64,000 nucleotides of DNA, from the NCBI GenBank assembly GCA_022009855.1, contig CP091727.1, positions 2,418,001 to 2,482,000 on the forward strand. The letters are read 5' to 3'. The stretch's first letter is position 1, and every line of letters begins with the position of its first letter. The translations under genes were made by a program, and so were the position numbers. Positions 1 through 9,334 of this stretch are shown one piece after another. The notes under the pieces were generated by a model, which worked only from the letters and a program-made list of their open reading frames with translations, was not told the DNA's origin and ran no database searches. Source of the stretch: Lentisphaeria bacterium. Its GTDB lineage: Bacteria; Verrucomicrobiota; Lentisphaeria; Victivallales; Victivallaceae.

Positions 1-534
1 CTCTTCGATCTTGTCAAAACTTCCGAAACCAACTTCCCTGATCGCGTCCTCAAAGGCGTTGTCATGACGATAATGTTTTAAGACTTTTCTATTTTCAATC
101 GCTTCCAGGTAGACCATGGCTTTACCACAGCAACTTTCCCATTGGATTTGCTGCCAGCCCGAAATGGCAGGCGTCCTGAAAATCACGGTATCATCAATAT
201 CGGAAGAGGCAGGATCATTGAATTCTGCATGATATCGCATTGATGCCACGCCCGTGGCAATACACCATGGACACAGGCAATCTATCTTTTGAACAGAATA
301 AACCGTCCCGGTATAAATGTATTCAACCTTGTCGCCACAGCATTCGCAAATTCCGGATTTCCGCTGAATTGTCCCGTTCTTATAAGCATTGGGCATATAG
401 AGAAATTCCGGTATTTGCTGTCTGTCATAATTCTGAATAAGTTTTCTGCATTCATCTGAAAGCTCCTGCACGACGGGCTCTGAATAAAGCGGAGTCTGTC
501 GCCTGAACAGTTTCCCGAAAATCTTTCTAATCAT
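1..534 (-). CDS. CbrC-like (UPF0167) protein, 3' end outside window
   Basis: The minus-strand frame opens at an ATG at 534 with a GGGGAT ribosome site about 8 nt upstream and stays open to the window edge, giving at least 178 residues. Around residues 60-100 it shows the UPF0167/CbrC pattern: CECCG, a Tyr-rich stretch, CPWCIATGVAS and then RTPAISGWQQIQWESCCG, i.e. paired Cys motifs likely to bind zinc. Escherichia coli CbrC has been linked to colicin E2 tolerance, and the family is common among immunity-type genes. It is the last visible member of a minus-strand run of accessory genes. Family assignment is fairly secure; the function here is inferred. Confidence 0.75.
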   Translation of the reverse strand, partial: MIRKIFGKLFRRQTPLYSEPVVQELSDECRKLIQNYDRQQIPEFLYMPNAYKNGTIQRKSGICECCGDKVEYIYTGTVYSVQKIDCLCPWCIATGVASMRYHAEFNDPASSDIDDTVIFRTPAISGWQQIQWESCCGKAMVYLEAIENRKVLKHYRHDNAFEDAIREVGFGSFDKIEE

Positions 535-580
535 CGTATATATCCCCAGTAAATCTAAAAAATTGCAACTTATTTCCGTT

Positions 581-1438
581 TCATTTCCCCTCTGCCGGAC
601 GTGAGGGGGCTACTTTTGCTTCCCATTGAGTGAGACCATGATATTCCCAGGTATTGAACCAGATGTAAAAATATTGACCATCTGACCAGGTTCGGAAATA
701 GATGGAAAATTCCAGGACCGGCAGCGGATTTTTTACCGGAATTTCCGCCAGCATCCAGTCCGGTAGAAATCGAGTGTCGAAACTCTCGCGAGGTGTTTCA
801 TTTGAAAAAAGCGTCTCCAGAGCTGTCTGAATTTTTTCGTATCACCGGATAGTTTATAAATTTCACAACTGCTTTCATAGGAATTTGAAACTTTCAACGC
901 TTCAAGTCGAACTTCTGCGGCAAGAGCTCCAAATCGGTTCCGAAAGATTTGTTCGGGAGTGTTCACGTAAAAAATGGAGAAGAGCAAGCCTCCGAGAAAC
1001 AGCGTAGTGAGCGCTCCCCACGCGAGCTTCCAGCTGTAGAACTTGAGCGGGAAACAGACCAGAGGCGGCAGAAACCCGGTTATAACCGCAAACAATCCAC
1101 TCCAAAGTATCGTATCCCGGGAGAAAGAACGCCAGACACCGTCACTTCGGAGGTAGCACAGATCGCTCGCCTGGAAAATCATCCACACTCCGGTCAGAAT
1201 ATAACCGGTCAGGAAAAAAAGCAGCGTCTGCCGGCGGTATTTCCGATGTCTTCCAGAGCCGGCAGAGTTGACAAAAGAAGAAGTCGAAATCTCCCGCCGG
1301 ATCGAAAGCTGCCCAACTGATTTGCAGGGAAAGAAAGTCCCCAGATTCAAAAAGGAGAAAAGGTTCGTGGCTTGCACACAGGTGTAAAGTCTCCATTCCC
1401 TTGTTAATCAGCATTGTCATATGAAACGTGCCGGACAT
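581..1438 (-). CDS. Membrane protein of unknown function, frameshifted
   Basis: Reconstructed from three frames. The start at 1438 (MSGTFHMTMLINKGMETL) lies 3 nt after the NADAR stop and uses an AAGGAG site inside it. The frame changes near 1275 and again at the T6 run at 833-838, then ends at 581 (ending WEAKVAPSRPAEGK). The middle part has two hydrophobic segments (LLFFLTGYILTGVWMIFQ and ILWSGLFAVITGFLPPLVCF) and probably a third. No family recognised. The continuous sense of all three pieces argues for one ~285-residue protein broken by sequencing indels rather than three small genes. Confidence 0.55.
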
Positions 1439-1441
1439 GGG

Positions 1442-2382
1442 TCACTCCTTTCTCTTCCGATGTATAGCCGCGCATTTCAAGCGGATGAGCGTGCTTTCAA
1501 CATCCTCGACGGAGAGAATTTCAGACATGACGGAGAGAAGATCAAAATACTTTTCATAGAGTTGTTTCTGTTCCTCACCTGTCGAACGTTCGATATAACC
1601 GAGCATCTGATTCGGTAGTTCAATGTAAAGTCCAAGTAAAATTTTTACTGCATCAGGGAGTCGATCAAACGTTGCCTTATTCTTTTCAGCGATTGCAGCA
1701 GGAGTTCAAACCGTTCATTATCCCAAAGCCCCTGCCGTAATTGATCCGTAAAATCCGGATTCCCACTGAAAATACCGATTTTCACCAGTTCCGTCACAAT
1801 CTGCTCGGCGGGAGACAGTGCGTTCTCCGTATTTGCTCGCAGCAAATCCCGAACCTCCATCAGCGCGAATCCGAGAAGATTTTCGCCGCGCCATTTTTCA
1901 GGCTCCCGGCTGTCCGGATCGTCTCTTCGCAGGCCGATGCCCCAGATGCAGTCACTGGGGCTGGCTTCCACCAGTACCATATCCCCGGTTGCAAGCAGAA
2001 AATCGCGCAGGACTGGATTCTGCGAGAACTTCAGAAAATTCCCCTTAACGACGGTGGCAAATTTTCCCTCGTCCCAAAGGACCGCTTCAAAGTGTTTGAC
2101 CTGACGTCCCAGCTGTTTTATTTTGGAGGGATCCGTTTCCGCAAGAACTTCCAAAAGCGTGGATTCGTCATGAAACTTGCGGGCTTTGGCGGCCATCATG
2201 AACTGTTCGGCACAGCAATACCGGAGGTCTCCATCTGTAAATTCACATGGCCACCACTGACTGAGACAGGTTGCCGTGACTTTGCCGTTCGGCGACGGCT
2301 GATGTCCCCAGAAGAAAAGATACTCCAGTGCCTCACCCTTGCAAATGCGTTTGATCAGGTTTGATTTTGAATACTGCATCAT
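1442..2382 (-). CDS. NADAR-domain protein (YbiA-like N-glycosidase)
   Basis: Residues about 20-185 match the NADAR/YbiA fold: EYLFFWGH near the start, then CAEQFMMAAKA, the DEGKF segment and a C-terminal CIWGIGL followed by WRGENLLGFALMEVR. NADAR proteins cleave N-glycosidic bonds of riboflavin intermediates or reverse ADP-ribosylation of guanine, and some act as antidotes to DarT-like toxins. A C-terminal extension of ~110 residues (ending CAAIHRKRKE at 1442) is reached after a one-base shift near 1690. Its start at 2382 overlaps the upstream stop by ATGA, so translation is coupled. An antidote role is inferred from family and neighbours. Confidence 0.8.
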
Positions 2383-3121
2383 TCACCTTTCGTTATTCCC
2401 GGCATATGGTGTTCCGGAACCGGAGCAAACAGTGTTCTCCAATTGCGACCGTAAAACCGATGCAAGTTTTTTCCACAATGCGGACAATACTGAATCGGAG
2501 TTCTTGTCCAAAGCGTCAATTCGCAGGATGTGGCGAAATCGGAGACGGAAAGTTTGCTTTTGTCGACAGTTGTTGCCTTTCCGATTCGCACATACTGTTC
2601 TTCTTTATCGGAATCAAGTCCGCGCATTTGCAGCCAGAAGAGCGGTTGATGATCGTTCTGATCAACCACGATGGACAATCCGTGTTTCTTCCGGTTTTCC
2701 CACAACGACTGAAAGAACTGACAGCAGAATGGAGAACGTGGCGGGAAAAGTTTTTGTCTGATGTGTATCATATCCTCAGCCTCCAATCCAACCCCCATCA
2801 CCGGGAGCAGAAATGCCGCAATGACATAAGCCAGCCACAATACGGAGATACTCCATGATGCGAGAACAACCGTATCCTGGATGGCCTTTTGCTTTCTAGT
2901 CGTAATCAACAGGATTCCCATACAAATCGGAACAAGCCAGAACCCATGAGACATGGTAAAAAACATTCCGTCAAATTCGGCAGCAGAACATCTTCCCCAA
3001 ACAGGGCTGCCAGGCCAGTTTTGCCCCATAGCCCCGCCAATGACGACATCAAAGCCGCCAGAAGACCGCTTAGCCAAGACAAAACGATTCCGGTATCCCG
3101 CAAATTCATATCTTTTGTCAT
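2379..3121 (-). CDS. Membrane protein with C-terminal zinc motif, frameshifted
   Basis: Starts at 3121 (MTKDMNLRDTGIVLSW) and ends at 2379, with a one-base shift near 2995 at a GGGG run. Three hydrophobic stretches are visible (GIVLSWLSGLLAALMSSLAGL; FWLVPICMGILLI; VVLASWSISVLWLAYVIAAFLL). They are followed by a soluble part with CPHCGKNL near the end, probably half of a zinc site. No family recognised. The first 13 residues recur almost unchanged in a truncated 22-codon reading frame at 5931-5999, so this gene start was part of a local duplication. Confidence 0.55.
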
Positions 3122-3197
3122 CACAGCCTCATTATCCGCATTCCAGCACAAACATGATCCGGTCGAATCGGCGAGCCGCCAAATCTTCCGGTCTGAT
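3068..3197. repeat. Direct repeat, copy 1 (DUF1963 3' end plus next gene start)
   Basis: About 110-130 bp here are nearly identical to 5968-6078 in the same orientation. The shared block covers the last ~20 DUF1963 codons, the 10-nt spacer and the first ~13 codons of the following gene. It marks a local duplication and is a potential site for further recombination. Confidence 0.7.
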
Positions 3198-4107
3198 CCA
3201 GAAGAACAGGCGACCGCAGTCACCCCACATCCAGCAGGGACTGTCATCTTCTTCGTCGGTGTCGATTTGAAGCAGAAGGGTTTGACCGGGAGCCATATCT
3301 TCATCCTGAATATAAAGCGGGTATCCGAGCATCTGATGGTGCCCGTTTTCGTTTTCGAGAGTGTCCGCATCAGAGGCGCGGGACTCGAAAACCTCATAGG
3401 TCAGAAATACCTCATTGAATTCATAACATTCCTTATCCGACGGCGCGCGAACCCGAACTGCATCGGATAATGGTTCTTCAGTGTAAATGATTTTCCAATA
3501 GTTGACATCGTTTTTCTCATTGCCCCACGGCATGAGTTCATTGTCGTAAAAGACGAAAAGCGTCCCGGTCTCCGGGAGACCGAACCCGGCAGGAACTTCC
3601 GGGAAATGAATCTGTGCCAGAAAATCAAGTTCGTCACCTTCCGGATTTTTCGGCCAAGGAATGCCGTCCGGCAGATTCGGCCGTCCCCCGAACTTGCTGA
3701 CGTGCCGTTCTGGGGTCTTAATTAAACGAATCGCATTCCGGGGCGGATTTTTCGCATCCAGCGCTTCCCGACTTTTCCGCTCCTGCTCTTCGTAAAAAGC
3801 TTTCCCTTCGGGGAGTTTTTGCCCATTCCTGGGCCTCTTTATAGCGTCCGCCAATTTTTCATATGGAGAATAACCGGCTTTTTACATAACGACCGAGTCT
3901 GCCGGGAAGTGTCGTTTTATCCAGCGGGAATGAGCCTGTCTTAAGCAAATCTTTCCAATGCGGCAATTTCGGTGCATTGCAAATAAAATGAATCATGGAA
4001 TAATCCAAGCTATGGTCTGCCAGACCTGCCCGTATTTCATCAAGAAGATCAAGATAGTCCTGATTTTCGATTTTGAACAACCTTTTGAAAAAATCAGTGA
4101 TACTCAT
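3132..4107 (-). CDS. DUF1963 (YwqG-like) protein, frameshifted
   Basis: N-terminal part starts at 4107 (MSITDFFKRLF) behind an AAAGGAG site; the frame changes near 3865 and continues through a DUF1963 domain to 3132. Family signatures are SKFGGRPNLPDGIPWP, DFLAQIHF, GTLFVFYDNE, HQMLGYPLYIQDEDM, LLLQIDTDE and LAARRFDRIMFVLECG. The intact paralogue at 9335-10270 has the same layout, which confirms that the two pieces are one gene. DUF1963/YwqG proteins are of unknown biochemistry and are frequent in immunity gene arrays. The gene sits 10 nt upstream of the membrane protein at 2379-3121. Confidence 0.75.
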
Positions 4108-4230
4108 TGGTTTTGCTCCTTTGTATTGTTGTTACAATAATGCGATCTCCGGCGTCTTGCAAGGGCGGCCGTGTTTGCTATGTTTCCTCCCGATGAATAT
4201 TTTTTCAGAAAAAGAAAAGTGTTTATCGAA

Positions 4231-4441
4231 TCATTTCTCCCGGCTCATCCACAAAATGAGAGAACTTGCGAGCAGTGCCAATCCTTCGTTTTTGCCCCCC
4301 ACCGGAGCAATACCCCAATGCCATATAGGAAAATAGGAACTTCAGAAGTGCGCCGTGCCAGAGACGCTTCCGGATTTTATACGCGATCTTTCCCCAGACC
4401 ATGGTCAGAATCAACGCATAAAAAATCAACGGCAGAACCAT
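4231..4441 (-). CDS. Small two-helix membrane protein, frameshifted
   Basis: About 70 residues beginning MVLPLIFYALILTMVWGK, with a second hydrophobic stretch (ALLKFLFSYMALGYCSGGG, then LALLASSLILWM) reached after a shift in the G6 run near 4300; ends MSREK at 4231. An AAGGAG site precedes an ATG at about 4455, slightly upstream of the chosen start, in another frame. This suggests a further one-base error and a start of the form MSYF before MVLP. No family recognised; small size and context resemble immunity-type membrane proteins. Confidence 0.4.
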
Positions 4442-4498
4442 TAGAAATAACTCATCGTTCAAACTCCTTTGTATTATAATGATATTTTTCACCGTTTT

Positions 4499-5244
4499 TC
4501 AGTAACACTCCATCAGCATCCATACCCGGTCGAAACGTTTAGCTGCAAGGTCGTCTTTGCAAATCCAGAAGTAAAGCGTTCCCATGTCGCCGAATTGGAG
4601 ATTGGAGTTGGTGTGATCCGTGTCAACTTGAAGCAGTAACAGCCAGTCGGCGGCAACGCTGGGGAAACTCGTTTTTGTCATTGCCACGCAATCCTCCGGC
4701 ATGTTTTCGCTCTGAATATCATCAGGATATCCGAACATCAAATGATAAGAGGCTGCCGGATCGTGTTCCCCATACGCGTGACCACCGAGTGTCGTTTTTT
4801 CCGGTATCGCGGCGACCGGCATTTTTTTGAAAACGTACAATCCTGCCGGAGCCTTACGCGTTTTCAGCATATCCGACGGTTCCAAAAAATTACCCGCCAG
4901 CCGCAGGCATCGTCCGGCTTCGTGCCGAAATACCCGCATTCATCCTCCTGAGCCGAGAAAAACAACAGAAGACCGCTTTCCGGCAACGGGGGAATGCCTG
5001 CTGTATGCAGCAGTTCCGCGCAGTCGATCTGCGCGATGAAATTCATTGCCTGACCGCTTGGCGTTTGCGGCCATTCCATATCGGGAGGCAGCGACGGCAG
5101 ACCGCCGAGATGACTCTTGACGTCCGGCGTTGAAGCCGGCTGCAACCGCAGAGTCGGCAAACTTGGCAGATAGCCCCAATATTCATCTAAATTGACCGAC
5201 CGCATGAATAAAAGACGCTCCTGTTTTTCCGGGGAATGTTCCAT
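4499..5244 (-). CDS. Second DUF1963 (YwqG-like) protein, frameshifted
   Basis: Two pieces joined near 4885 at an A6 run. The N-terminal piece (start 5244, or an internal Met at 5205, MRSVNLDEYWGYL) carries SHLGGLPSLPPDMEWP and NFIAQIDC. The C-terminal piece carries YHLMFGYPDDIQSEN, LLLQVDTDH, FGDMGTLYFWI and DLAAKRFDRVWMLMECY. All are DUF1963 hallmarks, and the length (~248 residues) is that of a single domain. The N-terminus overlaps the end of the upstream gene by ~58 bp, so the real start may be the internal Met. Function unknown. Confidence 0.7.
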
Positions 5245-5921
5245 GCCGTCAAAGCCTCACGGTCGAATGAGGCGGACGCGAGTGAACGACGGAGCTTGAA
5301 TTCATCCAATTTCCCCAGGAAATCGGTATGCGTATCAAAAGAGCATACTCCAACCGGCAGCCGGGGCGGGAATTTACATTCAAAATCAAAGACCTTGTCC
5401 TTTACGAGCTTGACTAGATTCGATAAATCCAGACGGGGATGTTTTTCCTGAAGCGCCCGTCCGACCGCGCGAATACCGGGAATCATGCTGTTGGAAATCG
5501 CCACCGCGCCGCCGTTAATGCCGAAACTGTAAAAAGTCACCACAATCTGTCCGAAAGATTTGCGAAGGACAATCCAAATCTTCCGTTCCGCATCACACAT
5601 CAGCCGAATATGTTTATTTTTTTCCGAAGTGAGACATATATCGGCAACATACTGGAAACGGATTGCTTCCAATTTCTTTTGCCATGCATCAAAATAAACC
5701 GCCGGATTCATCGCAGGAGTGAATTTACCGAGATCGTCCAGTTTACGCGCGGTACTACGAACATCATCTCGGACGGAAGCCATCCATGCTTTGTCCATAA
5801 TCAGGGAAGCAACAATTATCCCGCCCGCAACCATTATCCATCCGCACCAATGAAAAAACAATGTCGGAATTCCCGCCGCAGTCAATAAAGCAGCGAAAAA
5901 GAAAAATATTTTCCAAATCAT
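5187..5921 (-). CDS. Two-helix membrane-anchored protein, unknown function
   Basis: An open frame of 244 residues starting at 5921 behind a strong GAGGAG site. The N-terminus has two adjacent hydrophobic segments (IFFFFAALLTAAGIPTLFFHW and GWIMVAGGIIVASLIM), followed by a ~180-residue soluble domain. The domain includes AERKIWIVLRKSFGQIVVTFYSFG, AVGRALQEKHPRLD and FECKFPPRLPVGVCSFDTHTDF. No family recognised. The end overlaps the DUF1963 gene, so its last ~20 residues may be out of frame. Its neighbours suggest an accessory or immunity role, which is inference only. Confidence 0.55.
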   Translation of the reverse strand: MIWKIFFFFAALLTAAGIPTLFFHWCGWIMVAGGIIVASLIMDKAWMASVRDDVRSTARKLDDLGKFTPAMNPAVYFDAWQKKLEAIRFQYVADICLTSEKNKHIRLMCDAERKIWIVLRKSFGQIVVTFYSFGINGGAVAISNSMIPGIRAVGRALQEKHPRLDLSNLVKLVKDKVFDFECKFPPRLPVGVCSFDTHTDFLGKLDEFKLRRSLASASFDREALTAWNIPRKNRSVFYSCGRSI

Positions 5922-5930
5922 AAGTTCTCC

Positions 5931-5999
5931 TCAATTGATATTCCTGAGAGAGCAGTGTTTTCCAATTGCAGTATCCTGCAAATCCATATCTTTTGTCAT
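5931..5999 (-). pseudogene. Truncated copy of the 2379-3121 gene start
   Basis: Twenty-two codons starting MTKDMDLQDTAIG closely match the MTKDMNLRDTGIV start of the membrane gene at 3121, then run out of homology and stop at 5931, just before the ribosome site of the gene at 5921. It lies directly after a copied DUF1963 3' end, exactly as the original gene start follows the DUF1963 gene at 3132. This is the scar of a segmental duplication of the DUF1963-3'/membrane-gene-5' junction. Confidence 0.6.
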
Positions 6000-6078
6000 C
6001 ACGACCTCATTATCCGCATTCCAACACAAACATGATCCGGTCGAATCGGCAAGCCGCCAAATCTTCCGGTCTGATCCT
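5968..6078. repeat. Direct repeat, copy 2
   Basis: Second copy of the block at 3068-3197, with a handful of substitutions. Homology stops near 6078 towards nadR and near 5965 on the other side, so both flanking genes are truncated relative to the original. Confidence 0.7.
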
Positions 6079-6141
6079 CTTCGCTTTGTAATAATCGTCC
6101 CCGGAAATCTGAATCCGTGATTTTTTCCTGCGTTTAGTCAT
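6010..6141 (-). pseudogene. Chimeric 43-codon ORF ending in a DUF1963 tail
   Basis: The ATG at 6141 overlaps the nadR stop by ATGA. The first ~23 codons (MTKRRKKSRIQISGDDYY...) are unrelated to anything seen here, while the last 20 (RIRPEDLAACRFDRIMFVLECG) are the end of the 3132-4107 DUF1963 protein. The switch point is near 6078. It is best read as a gene 5' end fused by recombination to a duplicated DUF1963 3' end. It could still be translated, but I see no reason to think it is functional. Confidence 0.6.
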
Positions 6142-7195
6142 GATCGCTTCTTACAATCCGCGCCCGGCGTGGGATGGAAGAACAGATGGTTCCCGTAAAA
6201 GTTGGAATATGGCACATAGGTTTCAAGCACCCTGTCAACCTGTTCCATCCGTGTCTCCAGAGAGCCTTTCAATGGAATATACGGAATCCGGCGCGCATCC
6301 AGATCGGCGATGATCTGCCGATGAAACACATGCCGCTTCTGATCTCCGCTGCGATCCCAGGTGTCGTCGTAGGGAATGTCGTCCTCGCACAGGAAAAAGA
6401 GATCGTAGCGGCGGGCGTTGTCGTTCGCAATCCGGGTCAGGAGCGGCGTCGCGCGACCATGGTAGTCGAGAGAAAACATGTAGGTGGTGATCGCGTTGGT
6501 GTCGATGAAACAGTAACGGTCCGCTGCCAGAATCGCCTGTTCCTCACGCTCCAGATGACCGATGGCAATCTCGTCGAACGCCTCAAGCGTGATCCGCCGG
6601 TTCACCTGATGTTCCGTCCAGTATTCCCGGCCGTATTCGGGGGCGAATGTGGTGTGGTGGCGTTTGGCAAGCGCTTCGGCGATCGTGCTTTTGCCGGTGG
6701 ACATCGCGCCGACGAAGACCACTTTTACGATCAGATCCCGGTAGACCGTATCGCTGAGAAACTTCCGGCAGCGGAACGGATTTTTCCGGATCTCCGTCGC
6801 GGAGATCGGAACGGTGGCCGGGCTTCATCGACCCGGCGATCCACCGCATGCAGCGCAGCGCTGACGTGTTCGCCGTAGAATTCGCTGCAATAGAAGTGGG
6901 TGATCTTCCGGTCGCCGAGAAACGACAGAATGTAATCCTCGTTCTCCTTCTTGATCTCCGGCGTGTTGCCGCAGCTCTCCGGTCCGTCCCATGCTTCAAG
7001 CACCTCGACCTGCGGATAGAGTGTGCGGATCCAGTTTGCCCGGATTGAGAGAGGAATCGGGTAGAAGGAACAGTGATAGATCATGACGGTCACCCGATCC
7101 ATTTCGCGCAGAGCAGTTTCGATCAGATATTCGTGCCCTTTGTGAAGCGGAGCGAATTTGCCGAGAACCAGGCCGTGTGTAAGAGGTTGTTTCAT
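6138..7195 (-). CDS. nadR: Bifunctional NMN adenylyltransferase / ribosylnicotinamide kinase, frameshifted
   Basis: The N-terminal half (start 7195) is a nucleotidyltransferase domain: GLVLGKFAPLHKGHEYLIE is the (H/T)xGH-type site and ISATEIR-type residues follow. After a one-base shift near 6818 the C-terminal half is a P-loop kinase (VFVGAMSTGKSTIAEALA as Walker A, EYGREYW, DTNAITTYMFS). This order is that of NadR without the E. coli HTH repressor domain. It makes NAD from imported nicotinamide riboside (phosphorylation, then adenylylation). The start overlaps the pnuC stop by ATGA, coupling kinase and transporter synthesis. The split is most likely a sequencing indel. Confidence 0.85.
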
Positions 7196-7894
7196 TTTTC
7201 CTCCAGTGCTTTTACGCCTTTGCTCCAATTGTAGAACCCGTAACAGGCGTTGATGAGGTAGGCGCTCCACATGACGATCATCAGTATGCCGTCCGGACTG
7301 CCGTGCAGCAGACGGATCACCCACATCAGAATGGTGAAGAGATTCAAGGTGATATAGAGGAGCCACTGCTCCCGGTAACGCAGAAGCGTCAGGATCGTTG
7401 CCACGATCGAGAGCACATTGGTGGTTGCATCGATATAGGGAGTATTCTGCCCCTGAATCAACGATAGTCCATAGCCCATTGCGGCAATGCTTATGATGCA
7501 AATCGCGGCGGTCAGCAGATTCCCGCGCCATGTCAATTTCCGCATGATCAATTGTCCGGCTTTTCGGATATTGCGCTTCCAGAGGATGAAGCCGAGAATC
7601 CCGGAGGGCAGGAAGAAGAAAAGGTTCAACCCCATTTCTCCGTATAATCCGTTGCGATATGCAATGTACGCATAAAGAACGGTGTTGACATAGCCGAATA
7701 CATAGCTCCAAACATTTCCTTTTGCAGTCAAAACCACACAGATAACGCCGAAGAGGAATGCGAAAAATCCCAGTAACGAATCATGAAACAGAACCGTCAA
7801 CACCACGGACAGCGCAATAAACGTACCGAGCCAGATCAATTCAAATGGCTTCCAGCTCTGAAATGTGTTCCTGAAAAAAGTCCCCTATGCTCAT
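7192..7894 (-). CDS. pnuC: Nicotinamide riboside transporter PnuC
   Basis: About 230 residues, nearly all in hydrophobic helices (seven expected in the family). It has the PnuC-type segments GNVWSYVFGYVNTVLYAYIAYRN and LYGEMGLNLFFF, and a late DATTNVLSIVATILTLLRYREQWLLY. A start at 7894 (MSIGDFFQEHISELEAI) sits 8 nt after AGAAGG and needs one T removed near 7845 to join; the in-frame alternative is 7839. It imports nicotinamide riboside down its gradient, trapped by NadR-kinase phosphorylation, which fits the overlap with nadR. No NAD-type riboswitch was recognised upstream. Confidence 0.85.
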
Positions 7895-7906
7895 CGTGTT
7901 CACCTT

Positions 7907-9129
7907 CTATAAACTTCCGGCATAAACATTTCGGCAGTCCTCTGTGACAAGCATATCGGAATCGTACATGGAAACCAATGCGCCCATGCCGATTTTCAGC
8001 TTTTCTTTTGCAGGATGGCAAAATTTTTAATATCATCTTTTTGATATTGGCGGCTTTCTTAAATTCCACCGGATAAATACAGCCGTCTTTTTTCAATCAG
8101 TAAATCAATTTCATGTTTGTCGCGATCCCGATAGAGAAAGACCGGAGGTTCTTGACCGTTATTCCAATAACTTTTCAGGATTTCAGCGATGCACCATGCT
8201 TCAAAATAGGCACCGTTCATGTTCCCCGCGCACAAGACCTCGGCCGAACTCCAGCGCGACAAATACGCCGCCAGCCCGCCATCAAGCATATAAATCTTGG
8301 GCATTGAGGTCAGGCGTTTGTTCAAATTGGAACTATAGGGTTGCAGCAAATAGACAATTCCGGAAGCCACTAAAATATTCATCCATTGCCTGGCGGTAGG
8401 CTGGCTGATCCCGGCGTCCTGCGCAATGGAATCATATTTCAGGAGTTGCCCCTGACGCGCGGCCACGGCCTGTAAAAATCGATAAAAGGTATTTTTATCC
8501 GCAACTTGCGTCAACGCACTGATATCCCGCTCCAGATAAGTTTGGATGTAAGAATTATAGAATTGACCGATGCGGTCATCCGGAAAATCCTTTGCCCCAG
8601 GATAATTTCCGCGCCAGATCAGAGAATACAGTTCATTTTCCGAAAACTTCGCCGACGGAACTGCACTGCTGGTCGGGGGTAAAAAGGGAGCTTTTTAACC
8701 TCCATACGCTCTTGCAAAGACAAACCGTGCATTTGAAAAACTCCGACACGTCCGGCTAACGATTCGGAAACATTTTTCATCATGCTGAATTGCTGACTTC
8801 CCGTCAGCCAATAGAGACCGTTTGCCTGAAGAGGATTGCTGCGTCTTGCCTCATCCACTGCAATTTTGATGTAGGGGAAGAGTTCCGGGGCGTACTGGAT
8901 TTCATCAATGATGACCGGAGGCGGATTATTCCTCAAAAAAAAGTTGCGGATCCTCCTGTGCCTGTATCCTCAAATTGATATCATCAAGTGTGATATATTT
9001 GCGATTCGGTTCAGCGATATGCGTTAAAAATGTGCTTTTCCCAACCTGTCGGGGACCGGTCAGCAGCAGAACGGGAAAATAATCATTGGCCGCGGAAAAT
9101 GCCTCGGTTAAATTTCGTTTGATATACAT
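7907..9129 (-). CDS. AAA_14/DUF4143 ATPase, multiply frameshifted
   Basis: Starts at 9129 with a Walker A (LLTGPRQVGKSTFL), then VIIDEIQYAPELFPYIK (Walker B) and YWLTGSQQF (sensor), followed by a C-terminal DUF4143 region (GISQPTARQWMNIL, KIYMLDGGLAAYL, VFLYRDRDKHEIDLLIE, FKKAANIKK). That gives ~405 residues in all. Four one-base shifts (near 8937, 8680, 8090 and 8035) break it; the last piece ends at 7907, 12 nt upstream of pnuC. This family of archaeal/bacterial ATPases has a nuclease-like D/E-x-K core in the C-terminus and no settled role. The link to pnuC is positional only. Confidence 0.8.
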
Positions 9130-9174
9130 AATATCTTGAACCTCTCTCTATATTTTGGGGGATTCTTCCTCTCC

Positions 9175-9203
9175 AATATAACATGTGCGGATATATTTTT
9201 CAA
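9175..9203 (-). promoter_or_regulatory. Sigma70-type promoter for the ATPase gene
   Basis: On the minus strand TTGAAA (9203-9198) is followed after exactly 17 nt by TATATT (9180-9175), about 45 nt before the ATPase start codon at 9129. A good consensus match in an otherwise AT-rich 205-bp gap. The transcript probably also covers pnuC and nadR. Confidence 0.55.
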
Positions 9204-9334
9204 ACTATTATCCGGCAAATTCAAAATCAATTTTAAATTTGCCAAATAATTTATTCCATTTCAGTTGCATCGAAACTTATGCCGATTTTTCCTTGGCCGC
9301 ATTTCCTTTGCACCTCGCTGTTATCATCAGGTTT

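Noticed and set aside
7895..7906. NAD-type riboswitch upstream of pnuC
   Set aside because: Only 12 nt separate pnuC from the ATPase gene, so there is no room for a leader.
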